Assembly: GCA_000940995.1 (NCBI GenBank)
Contig: CP005973.1
Span: forward strand, 744,001-808,000
DNA length: 64,000 nucleotides
Reading direction: 5' to 3'
Source of the DNA: Photobacterium gaetbulicola Gung47
Lineage (GTDB): Bacteria > Pseudomonadota > Gammaproteobacteria > Enterobacterales > Vibrionaceae
The translations under genes and the position numbers were made by a program. Below the pieces are notes generated by a model. The model saw only the letters and a program-made list of their open reading frames with translations. It was not told where the DNA came from and did not search any database. Of the stretch, positions 48,772-56,729 are shown piece after piece; the first letter of the stretch is position 1; the number at the start of each line of letters is the position of its first letter.

Positions 48772-49551
48772 TTAGCAAGACGCTGCAATATCTATATTTA
48801 TATCTAGAATTTTCGGTTGTATTAGGCCTTTGCTGATAGCAATAGCAACAGTATGTTGTCGATTGCATGCACCTAGTTTAGTGGCTGAGTTGTTTAAGTG
48901 AAAACCTACTGTTCTTTCAGTAATTTTTAAGATTTGTGCAATTTCCCAAGTTGTTTTACCTTCACAAACCCAAAATAGACACTCCTTTTCTCGATTAGTA
49001 AGTTCGGTTTCGGGCTCTTGTACACTTTCGATGGATAATAAACTTCTGAAAGTTTCAAATAGATGCATAGAAAATGTATGTGCGTATGGTAGAATTTTGT
49101 TCAATTGTTTGACACTTGCATGAGTGCAGTTGTCAACACCAAGACACATGATTCCAACTTCTCCTTTACCGGATCGGAAAGGAATACTTAAGCCATTTTT
49201 CAAACCTAACTCATTAGCATCTTTTACAAGTTGCATAAAATTTTTGTTCTTATGGGGTTGGTTGTCTAACAATTTTTCCCACCTAACAGGTGAGCTTTGA
49301 GACATGATCTTCAAAATGATAGGATCAATAGCGAGTTTATTTTTGTTATAAAATGCTTTGATAGATTCCGTATTATGATTAGTTATAATATTAAAGTTTG
49401 GGTTGCATAGAGACTTGTGTGATATGACACCCATTAAATAAAATGGTATTTCAGTTGATTTACATAACTGCTCACAAATAGAACGCAATTCACTTTCACT
49501 ACTTGCTTTTTCTAATTTTGAAATTAATTTGTATAGTATAATTGCATTCAT
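48772..49551 (-). CDS. LuxR-family regulator with autoinducer-binding-like domain (LuxR solo)
   Basis: About 259 residues. The N-terminal part (about 20-170) resembles the acyl-homoserine-lactone-binding domain: an Ile-Asp-Pro segment (about residues 76-78), a conserved Trp about 15 residues later, and a Gly-Leu-x-x-Gly-Leu-Ser-Ile-Pro segment. The C-terminal LuxR helix-turn-helix (about 185-245) has Leu-Thr-x-Arg-Glu-x-Glu-Cys-Leu and Thr-Glu-Arg-Thr-Val-x-Phe-His. The usual Trp that caps the lactone head group is not evident, so the ligand may not be an AHL. ATG 49551 follows an AAAGG site. No luxI homologue lies in the window. It faces the 3' end of the PKS operon and is the obvious candidate for its regulator (inference). 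Confidence 0.85.
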   Translation of the reverse strand: MNAIILYKLISKLEKASSESELRSICEQLCKSTEIPFYLMGVISHKSLCNPNFNIITNHNTESIKAFYNKNKLAIDPIILKIMSQSSPVRWEKLLDNQPHKNKNFMQLVKDANELGLKNGLSIPFRSGKGEVGIMCLGVDNCTHASVKQLNKILPYAHTFSMHLFETFRSLLSIESVQEPETELTNREKECLFWVCEGKTTWEIAQILKITERTVGFHLNNSATKLGACNRQHTVAIAISKGLIQPKILDINIDIAASC

Positions 49552-49643
49552 CAATAAACCTTTGAATCTTTAATATAAGGATTACTTACATGAGTTAATT
49601 GTTAGTTGTTTGTTTGGCGATTTTTTTAATTATACAGATAAAT

Positions 49644-49669
49644 ATTGATAACTATCAATAACTATCAAT
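49644..49669. promoter_or_regulatory. Inverted/direct repeat upstream of the LuxR gene
   Basis: ATTGATA (49644-49650) and TATCAAT (49653-49659) form a perfect palindrome with a 2-base centre, and TATCAAT recurs at 49663-49669. It lies about 95-120 bases upstream of the regulator's ATG, a position suited to an operator or activator site. Confidence 0.4.
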
Positions 49670-49717
49670 GCTGATAAAGAGAACTGTCTCTAACATTTTT
49701 TGTTTTCAGACCTAAAC

Positions 49718-49735
49718 GGCTTTGTTGACTAAATC
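49718..49735 (+). repeat. Single terminal inverted repeat of an IS5/IS903-type element
   Basis: GGCTTTGTTGACTAAATC differs at one position from the IS903 terminal repeat as I remember it (GGCTTTGTTGAATAAATC). Transposase-like coding sequence begins about 50 bases inside it. No matching right end is seen, so the element is truncated. Confidence 0.55.
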
Positions 49736-49759
49736 ATACTGAACTATCTTCTATTATCG

Positions 49760-49914
49760 CGATCTGATCTGGTACACCTTGTACTGGACGTAATCGATGA
49801 ACAAGCTAATGAAGCCTGGAACTGTTCTGTTCACCACGGACGTCGAGGACGAGGTCTCCAGTATTCTGATACGGCAATAACGACCACGCTTATGGTGAAG
49901 TACTGCCAGCGTGT
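49760..49914 (+). pseudogene. 5' fragment of an IS5-family (IS903-like) transposase
   Basis: One + strand frame encodes a short segment typical of the N-terminal part of Vibrionaceae IS5-group transposases: Ile-Asp-Glu-Gln-Ala, then Ala-Trp-Asn-Cys, then Gly-Arg-Arg-Gly-Arg-Gly, then Tyr-Ser-Asp-Thr-Ala-Ile-Thr-Thr. It breaks off near 49900 and ends in a stop at 49919-49924, where sequence of a different, oppositely oriented IS begins. The catalytic core is absent. Limits are approximate. Confidence 0.6.
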
Positions 49915-50256
49915 TTTTACACTGTAGCTCTGCCTGATTTTCTCGATTATCAAGAATTGTTCAGTGAGTCCGACATCAACAGAGCTGTGGCTTTTTAATA
50001 TTACGTTGTGATCTTCAAGACGAGCCAGCTTTTTCTTTAATTCACGAATTTCAATTTGTTTAGGTGTCATCGGAGAAGCCTTTGGCGAAGTGCCTTGCAG
50101 TTCACCCTTTAGCTGGTGCATCCACTTATCCATCGTGTATTTACCGACATTCATCGCCTTGGCTGCTTCCGCTACTGAGTATCTTTGGTCTAGAACTAGC
50201 AGTGCAGCTTCTAGTTTAAACTCGGGGCTAAATGTTCTTCTGCTACGTTTTGTCAT
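49915..50256 (-). pseudogene. IS3-family transposase remnant (OrfA and start of OrfB)
   Basis: From ATG 50256 the minus strand encodes an IS3-type OrfA (Met-Thr-Lys-Arg-Ser-Arg-Arg-Thr-Phe-Ser-Pro-Glu-Phe-Lys start, helix-turn-helix at about 20-45, then a Leu/Lys/Glu-rich coiled coil with Ile-Arg-Glu-Leu-Lys-Lys-Lys-Leu). It passes into the first residues of OrfB (Glu-Lys-Ile-Arg-Gln-Ser-Tyr-Ser-Val-Lys). There it stops: the integrase core is missing and the sequence runs into the antisense of the IS5-type fragment. It cannot transpose. Confidence 0.75.
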
Positions 50257-50383
50257 GTTGTCACAGAGCTGGAACTTGCCGTTGTTATTGTGACTCACGA
50301 CTTGGCGTTGTGCGTTTGCTTGCTCATCGACTGATGGTAATGAAACAAAGTCATGTAGTGGATACAGGCTCAACCGATCAGGT

Positions 50384-51224
50384 ACTCCACGCCCGAACGT
50401 CGATTGGCCAGTATTTTCAGCAATGAGTGCCCATGACGCTCAGCTGGTTGGCTCGGGGATCACCACGGTATTGGATGCTGTTGCCCTTGGTGTCTACCGT
50501 GAGGGGGGGCGCCGTCAGGAAAACTTGGATCATCTTATCGATACGGTCATTGCAAGCCAAAAATGCGGAGTGAACCGAGCTGAGCATTTATTGCATCTGC
50601 GTTGTGAAGTCCCTCATGAAACCACGGTTGGTATGTTTGAGCGTTATGCGAATGTGTCTGATGTTCATTTGGTTTCCTTGTTTGATCACGCGCCAGGTCA
50701 GTGCCAGTTTGTTGATGTACAAAAATACCGTGATTAATACCAAGGAAAATACAAGTTCTCTGACGAGCAGATGTTCGCCTTTGAGAAAGAGCAGGTAGCA
50801 CGCTCTCAGCAATGGTCTGCGGCGAACCGTGCTGAAATAACCCGCCAGTGTCGGGAGCGAAATATCCCATGGCATGGGCTTGAAGGTCATGATGGGCGCG
50901 CCGAACGTTGTTTGTGGCGGTTCGCATTCAGGCAATGTGGCAGCACATGAATTCGCAAGCTTAGGCGTATTGGATATTCTGTCATCAGACTATTACCCGA
51001 GAAGCCTGCTTGATGCGCTGTTCCAGCTGGCAGATGATGAGCGAAATGATTTGGATTTGCCGCAGGCCACCAAGCTGGCAATAGTGGACCCAGCAGAGGC
51101 ACTTCAGCTCAATGATCGCGGCGTGATAGCAGAGGGCAAACGTGCAGATATACTTCTTGCACACCATTTGCATGATCACACTTATGTTACTCGTGTTTGG
51201 CGTCAGGGCAAGCAGGTATTTTAA
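50384..51224 (+). pseudogene. phnM: phnM remnant (ribose methylphosphonate triphosphate diphosphatase)
   Basis: PhnM acts in the carbon-phosphorus lyase pathway. The remnant starts abruptly at Thr-Pro-Arg-Pro (50384), just beyond the IS3 remnant, so the N-terminal part with the first metal ligands is gone. It then matches PhnM well (Ser-Ala-His-Asp-Ala, Gly-Ile-Thr-Thr-Val-Leu-Asp-Ala). A TAA interrupts it at 50735-50737, with coding beyond it in the same frame. Near 50870 the frame changes and about 40-50 residues, including the Ser-His-Asp-Asp region, are missing. The end is well kept (Asp-Ile-Leu-Ser-Ser-Asp-Tyr-Tyr-Pro, Gly-Val-Ile-Ala-Glu-Gly-Lys-Arg-Ala-Asp). Confidence 0.85.
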
Positions 51225-51266
51225 TTAATACAGTGAGCCAAAGAAATAAACGCAAGGAGATCTGCG

Positions 51267-51878
51267 TTGAATAAACAAGGTACCTTATTCTATGTAATGG
51301 GTGCGTCCGGGGCAGGTAAAGACAGCCTGCTTCAGGCGATTCGTACGCTTTACCCGAAACAGCTGCTGGTGGCACATCGTTATATCACCCGCTCATCGCA
51401 AGCGGGCGGCGAAAATCATATTGAATTATCAATCGAAGAGTTTACCCAACGACAACAACAAGGCTTGTTTGCTATGAGCTGGCAGGCCAATGGCTTTTAC
51501 TATGCGTTGGGTAAAGAAGTCGAGCTTTGGCTTTCTCTGGGTTTAGATGTAGTCGTCAATGGCTCTCGAGCCTATTTAGAGCAAGCCATGATGGATTTTG
51601 GCCACCGTGTTGTACCTATCATTGTCGATGTCAGTGCTGAAGTGTTGGAAGCTCGGCTCTACGCTAGAGGGCGTGAGACTCCCGAGCAAATCGTCGATAG
51701 GCTGGCGAGGGCTGAGTACTATCGTGGACAATGCCCTAACAGCGGTTTTGTCTTGGATAATAGTGGATCACTGCAACAAACTATCGAGCAATTTGCTAAA
51801 GAGTATCGGCAATACCAAGACTCATTGCAACAGCTTAGCTGTTATTCAATGTCGCGGGACGAGGATATATTGCAATGA
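51267..51878 (+). CDS. phnN: Ribose 1,5-bisphosphate phosphokinase (PhnN)
   Basis: A 203-residue kinase that makes PRPP from ribose 1,5-bisphosphate and ATP, used with the C-P lyase pathway. The P-loop Gly-Ala-Ser-Gly-Ala-Gly-Lys-Asp-Ser occupies residues 12-20; the family is guanylate-kinase-like (E. coli PhnN is 185 aa). The start is TTG 51267 with an AAGGAG site 8 bases upstream. The stop overlaps the old phnP start in an ATGA junction. It is the only open reading frame left intact in this phn tail; with phnM and phnP broken, its present role is unclear. Confidence 0.85.
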   Translation: MNKQGTLFYVMGASGAGKDSLLQAIRTLYPKQLLVAHRYITRSSQAGGENHIELSIEEFTQRQQQGLFAMSWQANGFYYALGKEVELWLSLGLDVVVNGSRAYLEQAMMDFGHRVVPIIVDVSAEVLEARLYARGRETPEQIVDRLARAEYYRGQCPNSGFVLDNSGSLQQTIEQFAKEYRQYQDSLQQLSCYSMSRDEDILQ

Positions 51879-52566
51879 AGTTCACGGTAAATTGAACAGG
51901 TAATGCCCGGTTGTTGCCGGTCTATGGCTGCCAGTGCATTGCTTGTGAGCGGGCGAGAGAAAACCCTGTTTATTCTCTTGGGAAAACATCCGCGTATATC
52001 AGCGACCAAGGCTGGAATTTGTTGATAGATGCCAATGCCGAGGACTTGCTGAGACGTTTTCCTGCCGGCAGTATTGACAGTATTGTACTGACCCACTACC
52101 ACATGGATCATGTGCAATCCCTGTTTGATCTGCGCTGGGGGTTGAACTTATCTATTCCTGTATTTGGCCCCGACGATCCTGTCGGTTGTGATGATCTTTT
52201 TAAACATCCCGGAATATTGGACTTCAAAGCAGCAAGGCAGCCATTTGAGCATTTCTATTGGCGAGATATCCGTATTACTCCAGTTCCCCTGATTCACTCA
52301 AAGCCTTGCTTGGGCTATGTATTCGAATATCGGGGAAAGCGTATCGCATACCTCACTGACACCGTGGATTTACCAGAAAAAGTCAAACAATGGTTCGAAG
52401 GCAACCTGATGTGATACTCGCAAAATCACTCAAAGAAGAATGCCTTCCTAAGAGGATGGGCTTGATCCATATTGGCCATGACCTTGAAAGCTGGGCAATG
52501 GCAAACCCACAAGCCTTTGATGACGACTTCTTTCTCGTGTCCGATGGACAGGAAATTAACCTTTGA
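51875..52566 (+). pseudogene. phnP: phnP remnant (cyclic phosphate phosphodiesterase)
   Basis: PhnP opens cyclic ribose phosphate esters in the C-P lyase pathway. The old start ATG 51875 overlaps the phnN stop, but a TGA at 51893-51895 follows after six codons where the family has Gly-Thr-Gly. The frame continues unbroken from there with the zinc-binding Pro-Val-Tyr-Gly-Cys-Gln-Cys and the metal motif Thr-His-Tyr-His-Met-Asp-His. A stop at 52412-52414 marks a frameshift; the C-terminus (Gln-Pro-Asp-Val-Ile-Leu, then Ile-Gly-His-Asp-Leu) continues in another frame to 52566. Initiation inside the gene, near 51911, would give a shortened protein without a normal N- or C-terminus. Confidence 0.8.
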
Positions 52567-52729
52567 GCCAATAATGATGAGTCAAAAACGATGAACCAAC
52601 CTCTCTCCAATCTAGTCCTCTGAGCCAAGCATTGCTGGAACAAACAAGCTGCTAGGGCCTTCCTCGAAGGTTTGGGGTTGTTAGCGTAGTTACTTTCAGG
52701 GCTAAAGAACGGTACCATGGCACGGCTCT

Positions 52730-53209
52730 CTAGCAGTCTGAATCAATAAATTCCACCTGATATGAGTCGGTACCTTTTGCATCGGTATAAATGACCCTGC
52801 ATTGGTAGTTTAACACTCCATTCTTAGGGAAGGATATGTGGGCTGTCAAACCGCCATTGTCATTACTCTTGTTGGTGACATAGAGCTTCGCGTCGATATC
52901 GAATGCCCTGCGGACGTTATCGATATGACCTGAGGGGTAGCCGTTGCAGATATAGATATCTTCGAGGAAAAAAGAGTCTTTCTTATTTTCTAGTGCTTTG
53001 CTGAGTTCCTCACTGCTATCTGGATAGCATTTTGACAGTGCGCCACCGATTTCGGCTTTTGTATGAACGAGCTCAGACATGGTGTGAATGTTTGCCGCGA
53101 TAGATTGAAGTGTCGCACGGCGAGAGTCTTGTTGAATGTTGAGCATCTTGACCGCAGCAGTGAGGGCCAGAAGTCCGACTAAAACAATAACGGTAACGAG
53201 TCTAATCAT
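52730..53209 (-). CDS. Pilin-like membrane-anchored protein with degenerate prepilin signal
   Basis: A 159-residue protein whose first 60 residues resemble the long N-terminal helix of type IV pilins (Leu-Val-Thr-Val-Ile-Val-Leu-Val-Gly-Leu-Leu, later Gln-Gln-Asp-Ser-Arg-Arg-Ala-Thr-Leu-Gln). The prepilin peptidase site is not intact: where Gly-Phe-Thr-Leu-Ile-Glu-Leu-Val is expected, the DNA reads Lys-Leu-Ile-Met-Ile-Arg-Leu-Val, so both the cleavage Gly and Glu5 are changed. Four Cys residues follow in the globular part. It could be a decayed minor pilin or a protein now simply anchored by the helix. Confidence 0.5.
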   Translation of the reverse strand: MIRLVTVIVLVGLLALTAAVKMLNIQQDSRRATLQSIAANIHTMSELVHTKAEIGGALSKCYPDSSEELSKALENKKDSFFLEDIYICNGYPSGHIDNVRRAFDIDAKLYVTNKSNDNGGLTAHISFPKNGVLNYQCRVIYTDAKGTDSYQVEFIDSDC

Positions 53210-53375
53210 AATAAGTTTTTGAGCTGTTGAGAGAATAGTTAATTATTTTGAATGCTGTTTTTTAACGGTGTTGATTGTAGGGGTAATTTTTTGCTTGTGC
53301 AACTGATGAATGCGTGGATAGCAAGATATCACACAGGTCTATGGCTTAGGGGGAGGTTTGAGAGGTGGATACAAA

Positions 53376-53404
53376 AATGCCAAAAGTAGTTAGCTTTTGG
53401 CATT
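53376..53404 (-). terminator. Terminator of the MaoC gene
   Basis: AATGCCAAAAG (53376-53386) pairs exactly with CTTTTGGCATT (53394-53404). On the minus strand the stem is followed by TTTTTG, a good intrinsic terminator just after the MaoC gene. Confidence 0.85.
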
Positions 53405-53433
53405 GAAGATTTCTTGGCGTTGAACGACTTGAA

Positions 53434-54174
53434 TTAGAAATGCAGCTGGATGACGGATTCAGCGACACAGCCAGGGCGTCGTATACCCTCAATTTGTACC
53501 GTTAGCTCTTGGACGATTTCCAGTCCTCGCTTAATTGGTGTTACAGATTGAATTTTAGTCGTTGCACGAATACGGTTTTCTGATTTCACCGGATATGGGA
53601 AGCGAATTTTGTTGAAACCCATATTGACGGTCATTTTAGCCGTTGGGAACTTTTGGTTCTCAGGGTCAACACTGTCTGTAAGAACAGAAAGTAGTGACAG
53701 CGTCAGGAAGCCGTGTGCAATAGTCGTCTTAAATGGAGACTCTTCAGCAGCACGTTCTGGGTTAGTGTGAATCCACTGGTGATCTTCAGTCACATCAGCA
53801 AATTGGTTAATACGACCCTGATCAACAGTCATCCATTCACCAGTATGGATGACTTCACCAAGGGTAGCAGTGAGCTCTTTGTACAAGGCTTCTGCTTCAG
53901 GCTTCATTTCAATAGCTGGTGTTTTAGCAACAGCTTCAGGTGCGATATTTTCCACAACAGTTTTTTCTATCTTGGTTTTACTCGGTTGCTCGACAACATC
54001 ATCATTAGATGCAGACTGTTTGTGCGTAACAAGGGCACCCAGCTGTGTTTTGTTTGCTCGGTTAACAAAATCAAGCCAGTGCTCACGTAAAGATGGTGAG
54101 AGTAAGTCTTTTAGTTCAAAGGCATGTAGTGATAGGCCATCACGTTTTTGCTTAAAATAATCGACAACTTTCAT
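53434..54174 (-). CDS. MaoC-like (R)-specific enoyl-CoA hydratase
   Basis: A 246-residue protein. The C-terminal part (about 95-246) is a hotdog-fold MaoC/PhaJ hydratase with the catalytic pair Asp131 and His136 five residues apart, and the usual His-Gly-Phe-Leu-Thr-Leu segment. This class adds water to trans-2-enoyl-CoA to give (R)-3-hydroxyacyl-CoA, often supplying polyhydroxyalkanoate synthesis. The first 90 residues, with a helical start and a Pro/Lys-rich linker, are an extension not found in short PhaJ proteins. The gene has its own terminator and a long upstream region with three repeats. Confidence 0.85.
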   Translation of the reverse strand: MKVVDYFKQKRDGLSLHAFELKDLLSPSLREHWLDFVNRANKTQLGALVTHKQSASNDDVVEQPSKTKIEKTVVENIAPEAVAKTPAIEMKPEAEALYKELTATLGEVIHTGEWMTVDQGRINQFADVTEDHQWIHTNPERAAEESPFKTTIAHGFLTLSLLSVLTDSVDPENQKFPTAKMTVNMGFNKIRFPYPVKSENRIRATTKIQSVTPIKRGLEIVQELTVQIEGIRRPGCVAESVIQLHF

Positions 54175-54814
54175 GACTTGATACCTTATTATTTAAAACT
54201 GCCTGAAGCCGAATCAAGGCGAAGTATTGTAATGGGAAATAAAATTATTGAAAGAAAAAAATGTGTCCCACATCTCGATTTTCTTACTGGGCTGTCTTTA
54301 ACTAACTGAATATTAAGTAATGTTATAAGCTGTTAGTTTAGTGTAAAAATACTAACTTAACTCGCGTATGATATTCGGTTGTTAGAAAAATAGCCATTGC
54401 CTTCGATTCAAGCGTACACATGTAAGTTATTTCAGCGTACATGTGTAACTATATTTCAGCGTACAAGTGTATATATCTATAATTGACAAGAGCATAAAAA
54501 TACACTGTATAAAACGCATTAAAACCAGATTCATCTTAGAGTAAATTAAACAGAATTGCTCTAAAAAATAGCAATATTTTATGCATGGTGAAATTATTCA
54601 TATGTTGGAATTGCTAACTTGTTAATAATGTCACTTCACTGAAACTCATTCTCAATTGAGAGAAATATGCCCTATCTGCGATACGTCTACGCTTATAGCC
54701 AGATGTTGTAATCCAAGTAGCATGAAGCTAGTTGGATATGAACGTCTCAATGATTAGAACAAACCGAATGCCTTGGCGTGTTTGGGTAAATATCATTTTG
54801 GCTAGGTAGTAAAA
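54175..54814. other. Long AT-rich divergent intergenic region
   Basis: No gene is seen in these 640 bases between the divergent MaoC and serine hydrolase genes. The region holds the three-copy repeat at 54411-54475 and an imperfect hairpin near 54712-54738 (ATCCAA/TTGGAT). It should carry promoters for both genes. Confidence 0.55.
54411..54475. promoter_or_regulatory. Three phased repeats with core AGCGTACA
   Basis: AGCGTACACATGTAA (54411), AGCGTACATGTGTAA (54434) and AGCGTACAAGTGTAT (54458) are spaced 23 and 24 bases apart. The inner TACACATGTA/TACATGTGTA is near-palindromic, as expected for a dimeric regulator's site. The array lies about 235-300 bases upstream of the MaoC start. Confidence 0.6.
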
Positions 54815-54817
54815 TTG

Positions 54818-55945
54818 ATGAAAAGTTATCGGACAATGGGGCTGGCAGTGTGGCTGCTGGCTTCAGTCCCTGTTGTTGGTGCTGAACATGACGACATGGC
54901 ACTTAAACTTGATCAATATGTCAAAAACGCCGTAAAGAAGGGGATTCCTGGCGCCTCATTAGCCGTCGTCATTAATGGCGATATCAGGTTATTACGTGGC
55001 TATGGTGTGACAAAAAAAGGCAGTAAAGAGAAGATTGATTCAGCAACAGTCTTTCCGTTAGCGTCGATTTCAAAGACATTTGCCTCTGCGGCTGTGTCGA
55101 TTCTTGTCGACCAGGGGGTGATTGAATGGGATACCCATGTCGTCCCGTACCTCGACAACATCACGTTCAGTGATCCAATGCTTGGTAAGGATGTGACATT
55201 GCGCCACTTACTGTCCCATACTACTGGCTTGGTACCGCAAGCCTACTCGGACCTGATTGAAGATAATGTCAAATACTCCCGTATTCTCAATATACTCGAC
55301 AGGGTGAAGTTTGTATGTGAGCCGGGGAAATGCTACGGCTACCAAAATGTCGTCTATAACCTTACAGCAGATATGCTGGCATTGGCAGTGGGAGTCGACT
55401 ATTCCGCCTTTGTGCAAGAGAACATCTTTGTGCCGCTTGAAATGGATCATGCATCATATGGTATGGAGGGCTTCACTGAATCAGAAAACCGTGTCACTCC
55501 CCATGTGAAGGTCAAAGCGGGGTTTGCCCCTGTGAAGCCTGCCTCATACTACTATCGCTTACCGGCAGCGGCAGGGGTAAATGCAAGTGCACAAGACCTG
55601 GCCAAGTGGATGTTGGCCCAATTGGGCCACAATCCAAGTGTATTGCGCCCGCCACTGCTTGAGATCATGCACAAGCCACATATACGTGCTAATCAGTATC
55701 GTTACCGAGCCAAGCTAAGCAATGTTTATTACGGGCTGGGTTGGCGAACATTTGACTACAAAGGGATCTCAGGTTTCGTTCACCATGGTGGTTGGATCAA
55801 AGGGATCCGTACAGAGATGTTGTTCAATCGGCATACACAGACCGGGATGGTGTTTTTAACCAATTGCGAAACCGATGTTGCGAGAGATATTGTGCTTTAT
55901 TTCCTTAAGCTGTATCGTGAGCGATTCGAGCAACAGAAGAGCTAA
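54818..55945 (+). CDS. Exported serine hydrolase of the beta-lactamase class C/penicillin-binding fold
   Basis: About 375 residues with a signal peptide ending near Val-Gly-Ala-Glu, so periplasmic. Active-site elements are Ser-Ile-Ser-Lys (nucleophile Ser83, Lys86 from the chosen start), Tyr-Gln-Asn (about 175-177) and a His-His-Gly-Gly segment (about 325) replacing the Lys-Thr-Gly motif. This pattern fits esterase/D-aminopeptidase-like members of the family rather than a true cephalosporinase, so antibiotic resistance should not be assumed. ATG 54818 is preferred over the in-frame TTG just before it. Confidence 0.85.
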   Translation: MKSYRTMGLAVWLLASVPVVGAEHDDMALKLDQYVKNAVKKGIPGASLAVVINGDIRLLRGYGVTKKGSKEKIDSATVFPLASISKTFASAAVSILVDQGVIEWDTHVVPYLDNITFSDPMLGKDVTLRHLLSHTTGLVPQAYSDLIEDNVKYSRILNILDRVKFVCEPGKCYGYQNVVYNLTADMLALAVGVDYSAFVQENIFVPLEMDHASYGMEGFTESENRVTPHVKVKAGFAPVKPASYYYRLPAAAGVNASAQDLAKWMLAQLGHNPSVLRPPLLEIMHKPHIRANQYRYRAKLSNVYYGLGWRTFDYKGISGFVHHGGWIKGIRTEMLFNRHTQTGMVFLTNCETDVARDIVLYFLKLYRERFEQQKS

Positions 55946-55981
55946 ATGTACTATACATGTGATTATCTGAGAGGAATAAAC

Positions 55982-56215
55982 ATGGCTAAGAAAAGAAAGA
56001 CGCCATCCGTCATTGGCTTGGATGGTATGGATGCAAACGCAGCGAAAGCGGTAGATACCGATTTTGGTCGAGGTACCATCAAAGACAATGCGCTAAAAGC
56101 TGTCGTAACCAGTCAATTGTTCAAAACACGAGTTGTAAAAGCGAAAAAAGGCAAGGGGAGTTTCAAGCGCAAGGGTAAGCATGCAGGACGAGAGTCCTAT
56201 TCAATGGCGGCGTGA
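55982..56215 (+). CDS. arfA: Alternative ribosome-rescue factor A
   Basis: A 77-residue basic protein that frees ribosomes stalled on mRNAs lacking a stop codon, by recruiting release factor 2. The family core is clear: Gly-x-Ile-Lys-Asp-Asn-Ala (about 31-37), then Leu-Phe-x-x-Arg-Val, then Lys-Lys-Gly-Lys-Gly-Ser-Phe-x-Arg-Lys-Gly-Lys-His, which places the C-tail in the mRNA channel. An AGAGGAATAAAC leader sets the ATG at 55982; an upstream in-frame ATG at 55946 overlaps the hydrolase stop region and lacks a site. The last codons and the stop lie in a strong RNA hairpin, as in E. coli arfA, where this makes the gene dependent on tmRNA activity. Confidence 0.9.
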   Translation: MAKKRKTPSVIGLDGMDANAAKAVDTDFGRGTIKDNALKAVVTSQLFKTRVVKAKKGKGSFKRKGKHAGRESYSMAA

Positions 56216-56238
56216 TTTCGTCATCATTGGATAGGACT
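56193..56238 (+). promoter_or_regulatory. arfA stop-codon hairpin (RNase III/terminator type)
   Basis: AGTCCTATTCAATG (56193-56206) pairs with CATTGGATAGGACT (56225-56238), 14 pairs with one G-U. The arfA TGA (56213-56215) lies in the loop, and TTCTTCCTTTT follows. Cleavage or termination here would yield non-stop arfA mRNA. Confidence 0.8.
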
Positions 56239-56729
56239 TTCTTCCTTTTAAGTTAACTAAGCAAAGCACCTCACAATTTTTCAATATGTTAGCTTTAGCC
56301 GCAACATGGCTAGGTTAGCGATTCGAAGACCCACGTATATTAGGCTGCTAGGCCGGCAGCTCCTCTGACTGATTTCAAGTGTTTTCCGCCTATAAGGCGC
56401 GATCCATCACATGATGTATAACATGCCGTCATCAATGTCATGGTTTGTTAAGACCTATTCACAAATTGATACCTGTTTTCTTAAAATTGAGCGATTTTTG
56501 ACTTGTTTGATTTTTGTTCAGCCTGCATCATGTATACCCTGTAACAAGTTGGCGTGGTCGCTAAGTGGCTTATGTTTAAGGGTTTTACTTGTGGCTATGT
56601 TAAAAAAGTGACAGTTTGATGCTGGCTAGGTCTTTGAGTTATCAGCTGTTTGAATGCAAACGCACTATTGGGTTAGGACTTTTTTGTCACAGGCCTTGTA
56701 GTCATGAATCAAGAAAACAGAATAGACAG
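56239..56729. other. Intergenic stretch without a convincing gene
   Basis: Short open frames occur, for example around 56411-56611, but they lack ribosome-binding sites and protein-like character. A small GC-rich hairpin (GCTGC/GCAGC) lies near 56350. No other signal seen. Confidence 0.45.

Noticed and set aside
50588..50935. Minus-strand frames antisense to phnM
   Set aside because: The + strand clearly carries PhnM sequence, although broken; the antisense frames are by-products.
54411..54475. Three spaced repeats considered as a CRISPR array
   Set aside because: Only three short imperfect copies with about 8-9 base gaps and no cas genes; an operator array fits better.
54818..55945. Serine hydrolase as an antibiotic-resistance beta-lactamase
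   Set aside because: The Lys-Thr-Gly motif is replaced by His-His-Gly, which fits esterase or peptidase relatives; context gives no resistance link.
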